Counted from the stretch's first letter, positions 8,946 to 19,200 are shown. The stretch is 61,915 nt of DNA from Clostridiaceae bacterium (GCA_014380625.1 JACMJL010000292.1:1-61915); one strand, 5' to 3'. The notes: generated by a model not told the origin, from the letters alone. A program made the numbers and translations.

Positions 8946-9251
8946 ATGTCATTAATTAATAATTTATTAGGCAATTCAAGCATGACTCTCCGAGATAGAG
9001 ATGTTTCCTATGAAATTTTAAAAGATTCTAAGTTTACCATTAGTTGCGTAAGTAAAGCTGCCATGGAAACCACGAACCCACAGCTTAGACAATTATTAAG
9101 TTCACAGCTTACAGAAACTCTAAATAAGCACTTTGAACTTTCAGATTTAATGATAAAAAAGGGTTGGTACGATGCAAATGATGATCCAAATCAACAACTA
9201 CAAAAGGATATTTTAGAATCTCCAGTAAAATTTAAAAAGGATAGCGACTAA
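8946..9251 (+). CDS. CotF-family spore coat protein
   Basis: A 101-residue CotF-type ferritin-like helical protein. Diagnostic stretches are RDRDVSYEILKDSKF, ETTNPQLRQLL and IKKGWYDANDDP near the C terminus. CotF proteins are minor spore coat components. It is the second gene of a two-gene operon with the small helical protein. Its stop codon lies inside the loop of a hairpin at 9239-9260. Confidence 0.85.
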   Translation: MSLINNLLGNSSMTLRDRDVSYEILKDSKFTISCVSKAAMETTNPQLRQLLSSQLTETLNKHFELSDLMIKKGWYDANDDPNQQLQKDILESPVKFKKDSD

Positions 9252-9262
9252 TTGCTATCCTT
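9239..9262 (-). terminator. Terminator between convergent coat and transglutaminase genes
   Basis: GGATAGC (9239-9245) and GCTATCC (9254-9260) form a seven-base-pair stem. On the minus strand it is followed by TTTTT, so it best serves the lipoprotein gene at 9261. It may also stop coat-gene transcripts, but no T run follows on the plus strand. Confidence 0.65.
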
Positions 9263-10562
9263 ACTTGTAATTAACTCCAATTTCTATAACACTGGAATCT
9301 GGGTCATAACTAAATGAATAACCCGAAGTCATATCTACATAATCTATACCTTTATTATCTTTTAATACCTTTAATAATGCATCTGAGGTATAAGTCTTAG
9401 GATCATAGGATGAAGTTTTTATAGAAATAACTGGATTTTTTTTAATCAATTGATTTTTTATTATTTCATAATACTTGGACTTATTACTTGCTAAAAGCTT
9501 GTTAAATGTATAATAATTAGCGACAACTGCAGTACTTTTAGGATAGTCTGCACTATTCCAAGTATGATTTTTTGATATCTGAACATCATTTACATTAAAG
9601 TAATTATGAGTAATAACCTGTCCAGAAGTTGATATTGGATCATCGAAGGTAGCATCCAAATGATATATACCACCCTGAATATTAACTAAATTCCATTGAT
9701 GAGCAACCCCATCGCCGAATCCATTTATTATATAGTTATCTACACCAGCTAAAGTTAGTAATTTATGCATAGCCTCTGCATAACCTTCACATACTGCGAC
9801 TCCTTTTACAAGAGCACCGTACGCAGTGTATGAATCCTCTGGTATTGTGTTTTTTACTAAATTTGCATAATCATAGGCTACATTGTTTACAAGATAATCA
9901 TGCAAAGCTAGTTCCTTATCGTAATCAGACATATTGTCGGTAATAGTCTTATTAACTATGGAACTAACAGTTGTGTCTACAGCACTACTTTTAGTTAAAA
10001 AGCTTGCACTTCCACCTTTATATTGAAAGTATATATATGCTACATTATTAACTATTGAGTACTGAATACCTGACACGTAGCCAGCATACCCTGAAGTTTC
10101 TATTACTTTCATAACCTTATCTGCTATATTATCTTTAGTATACAGTTCATGCAAATTTATCGCTATATCCTTACCTTGAGATAAATTTACAATTACTGCA
10201 CTCTTAAAACTATCAATATTCGTAACATTCACTGCTGGAATTGACTTTGGCTTTGCGGTGCTTGGTGTGGAAGTTATTGAGCTCACAGCATTTTTAGCCC
10301 CACTTGCATTTGGATTTACTGTTGGTGTTGTGTTAGGTGTTGTAGGCTTTGCTGGAGTGTTTCCATTTAGGGTATCTGAATTATCTCCCACAGTAACATT
10401 TACTTTAGATTCATTGTTTAATGTATTGCTTTCAGTACTTGTTTTACTGGAGTTACTTTTTCCAGTCTTAGTTTTATTATCACTTGAGCATCCTAATAAA
10501 AGGCTCAATAAAAGTAGCATATATAAAGCTATAATTAATAATTTATACGTTTTGTTTTCCAA
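9261..10562 (-). CDS. Lipoprotein with transglutaminase-like domain
   Basis: 433 residues. A lipoprotein signal peptide ends in a LLGC lipobox around residue 25. A Ser/Thr/Asn/Pro-rich linker runs to about 110. The transglutaminase-like core (about 210-330) has a Cys in AVCEGYAEAM, a His in AHQWNLV and an Asp in YHLDATFDDP, the full catalytic triad. These domains act as cysteine proteases or crosslinkers on surface proteins. The start is a TTG at 10562 eight bases after AAGAGGTG; the longer frame to 10595 would bury the signal peptide. It is a single-gene unit. Confidence 0.85.
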   Translation of the reverse strand: MENKTYKLLIIALYMLLLLSLLLGCSSDNKTKTGKSNSSKTSTESNTLNNESKVNVTVGDNSDTLNGNTPAKPTTPNTTPTVNPNASGAKNAVSSITSTPSTAKPKSIPAVNVTNIDSFKSAVIVNLSQGKDIAINLHELYTKDNIADKVMKVIETSGYAGYVSGIQYSIVNNVAYIYFQYKGGSASFLTKSSAVDTTVSSIVNKTITDNMSDYDKELALHDYLVNNVAYDYANLVKNTIPEDSYTAYGALVKGVAVCEGYAEAMHKLLTLAGVDNYIINGFGDGVAHQWNLVNIQGGIYHLDATFDDPISTSGQVITHNYFNVNDVQISKNHTWNSADYPKSTAVVANYYTFNKLLASNKSKYYEIIKNQLIKKNPVISIKTSSYDPKTYTSDALLKVLKDNKGIDYVDMTSGYSFSYDPDSSVIEIGVNYK

Positions 10563-10682
10563 GTTATAATCACCTCTTAATCTATTATACAGCATTGAGT
10601 CTTTGAATAGAATTTAAATTTTCAATATTTAGTTGTAAATAAATAGGATCTAGGATGTTTTTTTAGTATCAATCAATTCTAG

Positions 10683-11204
10683 CTAATTGTTTGTTATGTT
10701 GATACCTGCGCAAACAATTGCCACCATAAACACATCAAAGAAAGAAATAACTATCAAAATAATAATTCCTGCAACATCAATATTTCCCTTAACTAACATT
10801 TGTACTGCTAATAAAATTGTAGCTACTAAAAGTATAATATCATAGGTAACAAATATCATAATAAAAATGGAGTTACTTTTTGCTTTTTTACCTTTAAACT
10901 GATTCCAAGTTAAAGGATTTCTACTACGTCTCCCACATTTCAATAAATATCTATCATAATGTTTATTTAAACGGTCGAAATATTTACTTTCTTTTTTCTC
11001 ACTTTTACCCTCTAAATTTTTTTCTCAAAAATTCCTATTAACACCAATAGTAAAAAAACATACAATATAATAAATATACCTTTTTACTTTTTTACAACGT
11101 TTTGGGTTTTCAAAATAGTTTCTTGTTATTAGTCCTATAAGTTTAGGAATACAAAGGCATCCTAGCATTAATAAAGCATCACCTATTCCAAAATTAAAAG
11201 GCAA
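10683..11204 (-). pseudogene. Interrupted small membrane protein gene
   Basis: From a TTG at 11204 (AGTAGG nine bases upstream) to the TAA at 10683 the frame is 174 codons with one internal TGA at codon 60 (11027-11025). The N-terminal part has a hydrophobic stretch (GDALLMLGCLCIPKLIG) and a basic segment. The C-terminal part has a charged linker, SRNPLTWNQF, and two membrane helices. Between a T7 run (minus strand 11058-11052) and an A7 run (11023-11017), the neighbouring frame reads a typical membrane helix (CFLLLVLIGIFEKK). This suggests two compensating homopolymer indels. The family is not recognised. It could be a pseudogene or a sequencing artefact. Confidence 0.6.
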
Positions 11205-11270
11205 AAATATAATCCTACTATCTTTTAACTGATATTATTTAAATAAGATTTTAAGAAAGTGGTGAAACCA

Positions 11271-11324
11271 ATGGAAAAAATAGCATCAAATTTTCTTTTA
11301 CATGGCTTGAAAATTATTCCATAA
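11271..11324 (+). other. Possible 17-codon leader ORF upstream of the ABC-F remnant
   Basis: ATG 11271 follows a GTGGTG-type ribosome site and reads MEKIASNFLLHGLKIIP before a TAA, ending 14 bp before the ABC-F start. ABC-F resistance genes are often controlled by translated leader peptides, so this may be such a leader. It is too short to be sure it is translated. Confidence 0.3.
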
Positions 11325-11338
11325 AATGAGGGATTTAG

Positions 11339-11926
11339 ATGATTGAATTAACATTATACAATATAATAAAATACTTTGGTGATACCTTGATACTTAACAA
11401 TATTAACTTTAAGATTTACCATAGAGAAAAAGTTGGTAAAGGCTGGATTGCAATGACTAAAGGCGCATCCCTAGGTTATCTTGATCAATTACCATGTTAT
11501 CCAAGTAACTTTAAGGTAACTGATATTTTAAATTTAGCATTTAAGGAGCTTTATAGTTTAGAGGAGCAACTTAAAGGCCTTGAAGGAAAAGCACGAGAAT
11601 ACCTTTCAAGGTTTATGTTCTTCGGCAAATGTGGCTTTAAAAAGATTAAACATTTGTCTGGTGGAGAAAAAGTTAGACTAAAATTAAGTATACTTTTATT
11701 TGATGAGGTAAAATTATTGATACTAGATGAGCCTACTAACCATCTTGATATTGACTCCATGGAAGCACTAGAGGAAGCTCTAGATGATTTTAAGGGAACC
11801 ATATTATTTATATCTCATGACAGATATTTTATAAATAAAATATCTACTAAAATAGTTGCTATTGAGGATAATAGCTTTGTTAATTATCTTGGTAGCTATG
11901 ATTTTTATAAAAATGAGAGAAATTGA
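11339..11926 (+). pseudogene. ABC-F ATPase remnant with large in-frame internal deletions
   Basis: The 195-codon frame is open, but the protein is about one third of a normal ABC-F (roughly 500-640 residues). The N terminus of the first ABC domain (MIELTLYNIIKYFGDT) runs to HREKVG, where the Walker A should follow; instead it jumps to GWIAMTKGASLGYLDQLP. It then jumps again, at about residue 88, to the end of the second ABC domain, with LSGGEKVRLKLS signature, Walker B (LLILDEPTNHLD) and SHDRYF. No Walker A remains, so ATP-driven ribosome protection is very unlikely. An AGGGA ribosome site precedes ATG 11339. Confidence 0.85.
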
Positions 11927-11971
11927 TGAATTTATGGGTAGGTTTTAATACTACAGCACCTATAAAAATTT

Positions 11972-12000
11972 TAAAACACACTTATGTATAGTGTGTTTTA
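11972..12000 (+). terminator. Stem-loop between ABC-F remnant and DUF2812 remnant
   Basis: TAAAACACAC (11972-11981) and GTGTGTTTTA (11991-12000) form a perfect ten-base-pair stem with a nine-base loop. No good T run follows on either strand, so termination efficiency is uncertain. It separates two convergent broken genes. Confidence 0.5.
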
Positions 12001-12035
12001 AAGTTTCATGAATATTAAAATTAGTTTTTGTTAAA

Positions 12036-12339
12036 TCATTCTCTTATAACTTTTTCTTGTTGAAGGCCTTTAATTATCTTTCTATTCTGTGAAGATATAC
12101 TCAGAAATAATAGTCCAAGTAATATTGGTAACACCCCACTAGTAAGCTTTACTATTGAGAAATTATTACCATTAATCAAAGTTGCAACACCAATGAATAT
12201 ATTCATTGTTAGGTATTTCAGTGAAAACATACTTAAATAGAGAATGATCCGTAAGAGCTAACCCCTTCGCAGACATTTCATTAATCCATTTTTCTTCTTT
12301 TTCGTAATTCCAATATGCCTTGTAAATAGTATGTTTCAT
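12036..12339 (-). pseudogene. DUF2812 membrane protein gene, broken
   Basis: The ATG at 12339 overlaps the padR stop (TAATG) and reads 55 codons of a DUF2812 N terminus (YWNYEKEEKWINEMSAKGL, then PNNEYIH) to a TAA at 12174-12172. A different frame continues to 12036 with the family's membrane end: a hydrophobic helix (VLPILLGLLFLSIS) and a basic tail. Intact DUF2812 proteins are far longer, so there is an internal deletion plus a frameshift. DUF2812 genes commonly follow padR regulators, as here. Confidence 0.75.
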
Positions 12340-12665
12340 TATATCTTCCCCCCAACTACCTTTTTCCCATTAACAATTAACTCTTGTAACCTAGCTATTT
12401 CGCCTAAAATAATTGATTTCCCCAAATCAGTTATTTCATACTCTTTTTTACGAGAGTCTTTTTCTCCTACTATAGACTTTATATAGTTTTTTTCAAGTAA
12501 GGTATTAATTGCCCCATACAAAGTACCAGCACCAAGATTAACTCGCTCATTACTTAATTCTTTTACATTTTGCATTATTCCATATCCATGCATTGGAGAA
12601 TAAAGTGACAATAAAATATAAAATACAGCCTCAGTTAAAGCACCTCTTTCCGAACTTTCACCCAA
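12339..12665 (-). CDS. PadR-family transcriptional regulator
   Basis: 108 residues, a typical small PadR: winged helix with RGALTEAVFYILL, HGYGIMQNV, LGAGTLYGAINTLLEK and the beta-wing KEYEITDLGK, ending in a short dimerisation helix. The start is a TTG at 12665 six bases after GGAGGTG; an ATG at 12680 precedes that site. It is translationally coupled to the broken DUF2812 gene. A perfect palindrome lies between its own -35 and -10, so it probably represses itself. Confidence 0.9.
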   Translation of the reverse strand: MGESSERGALTEAVFYILLSLYSPMHGYGIMQNVKELSNERVNLGAGTLYGAINTLLEKNYIKSIVGEKDSRKKEYEITDLGKSIILGEIARLQELIVNGKKVVGGKI

Positions 12666-12717
12666 AATCTTCACCTCCATCTATTACGTTTGTCGCTATA
12701 TCGGCTACCGCAATTAA

Positions 12718-12746
12718 ATTATATCGCTTTCCGATATATACGTCAA
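12718..12746 (-). promoter_or_regulatory. padR promoter with embedded operator palindrome
   Basis: On the minus strand TTGACG (12746-12741) and TATAAT (12723-12718) are separated by exactly 17 bp. A TATATCG / CGATATA palindrome with a 5-bp centre (12720-12738) fills the spacer and touches the -10 element, where a bound dimer would block RNA polymerase. A further CTATATCGG half site lies near 12693-12701. Confidence 0.8.
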
Positions 12747-12774
12747 GTACCTCTTGAAAAAATAACAAGCCAGC

Positions 12775-13410
12775 TTAAGATAGATTTAAAGCTAGAAAAA
12801 CGGCTACAGCACAAAAGCCCAATGCATGATCAATAGCTCCTCCAGTTCTAACCAAGTTTAAACACACGCCAAATTTACTTGGGAAAAACAATTTTTCCTC
12901 CTTGTAATTTAAAAGATCAATAGCTAGATGTGAAATATATCCTATAACAAAGGGTTTTAATACTAACATACCAAACAACAAGAAAATACCCACTGAAAAA
13001 GATATAAATCCAAGGAAGCTATGGGCAAATTTTCTGTGACCAGTGATTCTTGCTACAATAATATTTATAATTATTAATACACATCCTATTATTGTAAAAA
13101 AATTAGACATACCTAAAATATCTGCAGTTACAGCCTGAAACAAGCTTTTTAACAGAATGCTATTTTGAATATAGGAACTGTACTGTGGCACTATACCTAT
13201 AACTTTTAAGGCAATTAAACCTATAAGTATACTTATCATAACTACATTTATAAAATGTCCCAAGGTACTTTGTTTCTGGTCTACATCAGGCATTAGTGCT
13301 CCGATAACTGCAAAGCCAAGAAAAATGCCAAATTCTACACGACTTTTGGGGTGTTTTAGTAATAAAGAAGAAGCTGCAAGTCCAACAGACATATGTGTTT
13401 TACCAGTCAT
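12775..13410 (-). CDS. YdjM-type membrane-bound metal-dependent hydrolase family protein
   Basis: 211 residues. The MTGKTHMSVG opening, PDVDQKQS and GHRKFAHS motifs and the late HLAIDLLN carry the His/Asp residues shared by the LexA-binding, YdjM/DUF457 membrane hydrolase family. Several hydrophobic helices fill the rest. ATG 13410 is preferred because family members begin MTGKTH; ATG 13419 is possible, and neither has a clear ribosome site. It is a single gene; the biological role of the family is poorly defined. Confidence 0.8.
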   Translation of the reverse strand: MTGKTHMSVGLAASSLLLKHPKSRVEFGIFLGFAVIGALMPDVDQKQSTLGHFINVVMISILIGLIALKVIGIVPQYSSYIQNSILLKSLFQAVTADILGMSNFFTIIGCVLIIINIIVARITGHRKFAHSFLGFISFSVGIFLLFGMLVLKPFVIGYISHLAIDLLNYKEEKLFFPSKFGVCLNLVRTGGAIDHALGFCAVAVFLALNLS

Positions 13411-13710
13411 TAATATCATCGCTCTCTTTCTTATGGTATTAATGTTATTATACGCAAATTTATACTTTAGTATTATTAAATATCTAATAAACTAGATTTT
13501 AGGGTTATTTTGTCTAATATTAGTGTAATTTTTTCTCCGTCAGATATTACTTTAAGAATGTAGTTCACAGTTAAGTAATAGGATATATTGATGTATCAAG
13601 GTGGTGAATTTTATGTTATGGGGGCTTGGGGCTTAAATAAAATAAGAAGCCCTAAGTTAAAACTTAAGACTCCCAATAACTCATAACTCATGTGACTGTC
13701 ACCAGAAAAA
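13411..13710. other. Intergenic region with a possible mini-ORF
   Basis: This holds the upstream region of the YdjM-type gene and the 3' flank of argH. A plus-strand ATG at 13613 behind AAGGTGGTG opens a seven-codon frame (MLWGLGA) ending at 13636. No clear terminator is seen after argH; a short GTGAC-T-GTCAC palindrome lies at 13692-13702. Nothing else is recognised. Confidence 0.4.
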
Positions 13711-15027
13711 TCACATAATGGTTTTAATCCCCTTTTTAAGTGTAGCTCTATAATCAATAAATTCATAAACATCTTCAGCAAAATAATTGCTAAATTCCTT
13801 TAGTTCCAGCAGTTTAAGTTCTTCTATTGCTTTTCCACTACTTTCACAATAAATTACAATCTGACCAATAACACCGTGTGCATCCCTAAATGCCATACCT
13901 TTATTTACAAGATAATCTGCTGCTTCGGTAGCATTTAAAAAACCTTTTTTTACTGCTTGAAACATGTTGTCTTTATTTAAATGAAGGCTGCAGAGTAATT
14001 CAGACATAACTTTTGTACAAATGAGCACTGTATCAAGTGCATCAAAAAATTGTTCTTTATCTTCCTGCATATCTTTATTGTAAGCAAGGGGGGTAGCCTT
14101 CATTACAGTGAGCAGTGAAACTAAAGAGCCGTACACTCGGCCAGTCTTTCCCCGTATTAACTCTGCAGCATCTGGGTTTTTCTTCTGAGGCATTATAGAG
14201 CTCCCGGTTGAAAATTTATCATCTAGTTGAACAAAGCTAAATTCCTTTGTGCTCCATAATATTAATTCTTCACTAAATCTGCTTAAATGCATCATTATCA
14301 TTGAAAAACAAGACAATAACTCTATTAAATAGTCTCTGTCACTAACTCCATCTAAGAAATTATCCACAGGTTTAGCAAAACCTAACTTAGAAGCTGTGGA
14401 TTCTCTGTTTGTACTATAAGTAGTTCCTGCTAAGGCACAACAACCTAAAGGACTTTCATCCATTATTTCCATTGCATTTAACAATCTCTTTTTATCTCTT
14501 CCAATCATAGAATGGTATGCCATCATGTGGTGACTAAAGGTTACTACCTGAGCCCTTTGAAGATGGGTATAGCCAGGCATCAGAACTTCTTTATTCTCCT
14601 CTGCTATCTTTAAAAACGAATTTTGAAGTTCTATTAAATTACCTAAAAGCTTCGATGCCATAGTTTTAGAGAAAAGTCTCATATCCACTGCTACCTGATC
14701 ATTTCTACTTCTTGCAGTATGAAGTTTTTTACCTGTGTCACCAATTCTTTGAATTAGATTACTTTCCACAAAACTGTGGATATCCTCATAATCCCCCTCA
14801 ATCAAAAGAGTTCCTGACTCAATATCTGCCAAAATAGAATTAAGTCCCATGGTAATATTTTCACACTCTTGAAGGGTTAAAATACTACATTCTTGAAGCA
14901 TACTAACATGAGCCAAGCTACCAGTTATATCTTCATAATATAATCTTCTATCGAAGCTTAGGGAATTGTTGAATTCCTCCATAAGCTTACTTTCTTCACC
15001 AGTAAATCTCCCACCCCATAACTTCAT
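13711..15027 (-). CDS. argH: Argininosuccinate lyase
   Basis: 438 residues, full length. It has the MKLWGGRF opening, the HTARSRNDQ and GYTHLQRAQ substrate loops, and the fumarase-superfamily signature GSSIMPQKKNP. It splits argininosuccinate into arginine and fumarate in the cytoplasm, the last step of arginine synthesis. It is the last gene of the carA-carB-argG-argH operon, 23 bp after argG. Confidence 0.97.
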   Translation of the reverse strand: MKLWGGRFTGEESKLMEEFNNSLSFDRRLYYEDITGSLAHVSMLQECSILTLQECENITMGLNSILADIESGTLLIEGDYEDIHSFVESNLIQRIGDTGKKLHTARSRNDQVAVDMRLFSKTMASKLLGNLIELQNSFLKIAEENKEVLMPGYTHLQRAQVVTFSHHMMAYHSMIGRDKKRLLNAMEIMDESPLGCCALAGTTYSTNRESTASKLGFAKPVDNFLDGVSDRDYLIELLSCFSMIMMHLSRFSEELILWSTKEFSFVQLDDKFSTGSSIMPQKKNPDAAELIRGKTGRVYGSLVSLLTVMKATPLAYNKDMQEDKEQFFDALDTVLICTKVMSELLCSLHLNKDNMFQAVKKGFLNATEAADYLVNKGMAFRDAHGVIGQIVIYCESSGKAIEELKLLELKEFSNYFAEDVYEFIDYRATLKKGIKTIM

Positions 15028-15050
15028 TTTCTCGCATCCTTTATGTTTAT

Positions 15051-16253
15051 TTACTTATTTTTATTTCTTACATAAGCTGTAATTTTTGATGGTAATCCGA
15101 ATAGGTTAATAAATCCTTCTGAATCCTTATGGCTGTATAACTCACTTGCACCAAAGGAAGAAATCCCTTCATCATACAATGCAAATTTAGTATCAATACT
15201 AGATACAGTCATGTTTCCTTTGTATAATTTAAGCTTAACCGTCCCCGTTACATTTGTTTGAGTAGATTCAATGAATGCATCGATAGCTTCTCTTAACGGT
15301 GTAAACCACAAACCTTCATATATAAGTTCTCCATACTTTTTAGCAACAATTTCTTTAAAGTGAAGAGCTTCTTTATCTAAGGTAACATACTCAAGCTCCT
15401 TATGTGCAGCGTACAAAAGAGTTCCTGCTGGAGTCTCATATACTCCTCTTGATTTCATACCTACTAATCTATTTTCAACTATATCTATAACACCAATTCC
15501 ATTTTCTCCAGCTATTTTATTTAATAATTCTATAAGTTGTACTGGAGCGATTTCTTCTCCATTAACTTTCTTTGGGACTCCTTGTTCGAAGGATATTTCA
15601 ACGTGATTAACTACATCTGGTACTTGTTCCGCTGGAGTAACCATCTGATACATATCTATTTTGTGTTCGTTCATTAAATCTTCAAGATCTCCACCTTCAT
15701 GGCTTAAATGCCAAAGGTTTTTATCTCTTGAATATATTTTTTCTTTAGTAACAGAAATCTCTACACCTTTAAGTGCTGCATAGTCTATTGCATCTTCACG
15801 AGACTTTATATCCCAAATTCTCCAAGGAGCTATAATCTTTATAGTTGGATCAAAAGCAGCTATTCCTACTTCAAAACGAACCTGATCATTTCCTTTTCCT
15901 GTACAACCATGACAAATATATTTAGCTCCTTCTTCATGTGCTATCTCTACCAAACGTTTTGACATAGAAGGTCTAGCTAATGAGGTTCCCAGCATATATT
16001 TTTCTTCATATACTGCTCTAGCCTTAATAGCTTTAAAGCAATACTCAGTTACGAATTCTTCTTTAAGATCTTCAACATAGATTTTTGAAGCACCAGACTT
16101 TATTGCCTTTTGTTTAACAAGCTCCATGTCATCGCCTTGACCCACATCCATACATGCTGCTATAACTTCTAAATCGTAGTTCTCCATAAGCCAAGGTACT
16201 ATAATTGAGGTATCTAACCCGCCTGAATATGCTAATATAACTTTTTCTTTCAT
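15051..16253 (-). CDS. argG: Argininosuccinate synthase
   Basis: 400 residues. The N-terminal ATP-pyrophosphatase P-loop is [24 protein letters not shown] and the APWRIWD segment follow, all standard for ArgG. It joins citrulline and aspartate using ATP. The start is ATG 16253, eight bases after AAGGGGA; the ORF-extending ATG at 16262 is inside that spacer. It begins 13 bp after carB and is followed by argH. Confidence 0.97.
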   Translation of the reverse strand: MKEKVILAYSGGLDTSIIVPWLMENYDLEVIAACMDVGQGDDMELVKQKAIKSGASKIYVEDLKEEFVTEYCFKAIKARAVYEEKYMLGTSLARPSMSKRLVEIAHEEGAKYICHGCTGKGNDQVRFEVGIAAFDPTIKIIAPWRIWDIKSREDAIDYAALKGVEISVTKEKIYSRDKNLWHLSHEGGDLEDLMNEHKIDMYQMVTPAEQVPDVVNHVEISFEQGVPKKVNGEEIAPVQLIELLNKIAGENGIGVIDIVENRLVGMKSRGVYETPAGTLLYAAHKELEYVTLDKEALHFKEIVAKKYGELIYEGLWFTPLREAIDAFIESTQTNVTGTVKLKLYKGNMTVSSIDTKFALYDEGISSFGASELYSHKDSEGFINLFGLPSKITAYVRNKNK

Positions 16254-16266
16254 AATGTACATCCCC

Positions 16267-19200
16267 TTAATCCAAATAATAATTTATTGTTCTATAATTT
16301 ATCTTTCGCCCTGACTTCTTAACTTCTATAGCTGTTAAAAATACTTTTGCAGTGTCTATACAAGTAAAGACAGGAACTCTATATTCTGCTGCTTTCCTTC
16401 TTATTTTAAAGGCTTCACTGGTTAAGTCATTACCAATGGTAGGTGTGTTAATAACAATATTAATTTCCTTTTCAGCAATAAGTTTTAAAGTATCTTCACT
16501 ATCTATAATTTGATTTTTTATTCCTTTTTCTATCAGATATTCTCCTGTTCCCTTTGAAGTATAGATTTTAAAGCCTAATTCATCATACTTTTTAATAATG
16601 TCTACAGCCTCTTCTTTATCTACATTCTTAAGTGAAATATATAAACCACCCTGAAGAGGAATATCTGTATTAGATGCTACGAAAGCTTTAAATATTGCTA
16701 TATCCAGTTCTAAATCTATGCCCAGCACTTCTCCTGTAGACTTCATTTCTGGTCCAAGGTAAGTATCCACATCTGCGAACTTTTCTCCTGAGAACACTGG
16801 AACTTTAACTGCATAAAGTTTAGTGTGTGGTAAAAGTCCTATTCCATATTTAGAATCCTTTAACTTCTTACCAAGCATGGCTTCCACAGCTAAGGTAACC
16901 ATGGGAACGCCTGTAACCTTACTTAAAATAGGCACAGTTCTTGAGGCCCTTGGGTTTACTTCAATAACATGAATTTCTTCTCCATCAAATACATATTGAA
17001 TATTTAAAAGTCCGATTACACCAAGTGCTTTGGTAATTCGCTCTGTATAGTTTACTAATTTTTCTACAGTTTCCTTAGTTAACGTAATATTGGGATAAAC
17101 TGTTATGCTATCTCCTGAATGAACTCCAGTTCTTTCAATGTGTTCCATAATACCTGGAATCAATATATCTTCTCCATCTGAAATTGCATCAACTTCAATT
17201 TCTACACCTTTAATATATTTATCAATTAACACTGGATGCTCTGTGGATAAATTTACAGCCTCCGAGATGTATTTTGATAACTCCATGTCACTATATACTA
17301 TTCTCATAGCCCTTCCTCCTATAACATAGGAAGGTCTAACTATAACCGGATATTTTATCTCCTTTACCGCCTCAATAGCTTCTTTTAAACTTGTTACAGC
17401 TCTACCATCAGGTACAGGCACCTTAATCTCTTCTAGCAATAATCTAAACTTATCTCTGTCTTCAGCTAAATCAATAGATTGAAAGGAGGTTCCTAAAATT
17501 TTAATTCCTCTTTCACTAAGCTTTTTAGCTAAATTTATAGAAGTTTGCCCACCGAATTGTACGATAACTCCCTCTGGATTTTCTGCTCTTATAACATTCA
17601 TTACATCATCTATATAAAGTGATTCAAAATATAATTTATCTGCGATATCAAAATCAGTACTTACGGTTTCAGGATTATTATTTATGATAATGGATTGATA
17701 CCCTGCTTCTTTAATGGCCCAAACTCCGTGTACACAACTATAATCAAATTCTATACCCTGCCCGATTCTTATGGGACCTGAACCTATAACTATTATCTTT
17801 TTTGTATCTGAAATTATATTTTCATCCTGATCCTCATAGCATGAATAGTAATATGGAGTTTCAGATTGAAACTCACCGCTGCAAGTATCAACCATTTTAT
17901 AAACAGGATAAACTTTATTATCTGTTCTATATTTATCAATCTGTGCTAGGGTAAGTCCTGTAAGTTCTGATATATAGTCATCAGTGAAACCCATGTGTTC
18001 TGCAGTTTTCATAAGTTCTGAGTTAGCCTCTTCACTTTTTAGTTGGTTTTCAACATCAACTATTGCCTTAATTCCATTTAAAAACCACTCATCAATTTTT
18101 GTCATCTCATGAATCTCATCTAATTCAATATCCATTCTAAAAGCTTCAGCTATGGCAAATATTCTTTCGTCATCTGCATTAGCAATCTTCTCCATAATAG
18201 CAGTTTTAGGAAGACCTTGAAGTTTTCTTAACCTTAACCCTGTTACGCTACCTTCTAAGCAAGTAACTGCCTTCATTAATGCACTTTCAAAGGTTCTATC
18301 TATAGCCATTACTTCACCAGTTGCTTTCATTTGAGTACCTAGCTTCCTATCTGACTTATTGAACTTGTCAAATGGAAGTTTTGGCATTTTAACAACTATA
18401 TAATCCAAACTTGGTTCAAAACAAGCTGAAGAATTATTGGTCACATAATTTTTTAATTCATCTAGGCTATAGCCGATTGCTATTTTTGTTGAAATCTTTG
18501 CAATTGGATATCCTGCGGCTTTAGAAGCTAAAGCTGAAGATCTACTCACCCTTGGATTTACTTCTATAACAATATAATTCTTACTATCTGGATCTAGGGC
18601 AAACTGAACATTACAACCGCCTTCAATCTTTAAACTTCTAATTATTTTAATGGCTGATTTTCTAAGCATTTGATATTCATAGTCCCTTAAGGTTTGTGAA
18701 GGTGCTACCACAATACTATCTCCAGTATGGATTCCCACTGGATCTATGTTTTCCATATTACATATGATAATGCAATTATCTTTTTTATCTCTGATTACTT
18801 CGTACTCAATCTCTTTCCATCCAGCCACACTTTGTTCAAGGAGAATTTGCCCAATTGGACTTAGGTTTATGCCTCTTGTGCAAATCTCATTTAACTCTTT
18901 AGAATTACTGGCTATTCCTCCCCCAGTTCCCCCTAAAGTATAAGCGGGTCTAATAATTACTGGAAAGCCATTGCTTTCTACAAATTCTATACATTGCTCT
19001 ACGTTCGTAGCAATTATACTCTTTGCAATGGGTTCTTTTATCTCAAGCATTAATTCTTTAAATTCTTCTCTATCTTCTGCTTTTTTTATGGATTCACAAT
19101 TAATTCCTAAAAGTTTAACCTTATACTTTTTAAGTATTCCTTTTTCTTCTAACTCCATTGCTAAATTGAGAGCAGTTTGGCCTCCAAAACCAGCAAGTAT

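Noticed and set aside
13692-13702. GTGAC-T-GTCAC palindrome after argH
   Set aside because: Five-base arms with no T run and no nearby promoter; too short to call a terminator or operator.
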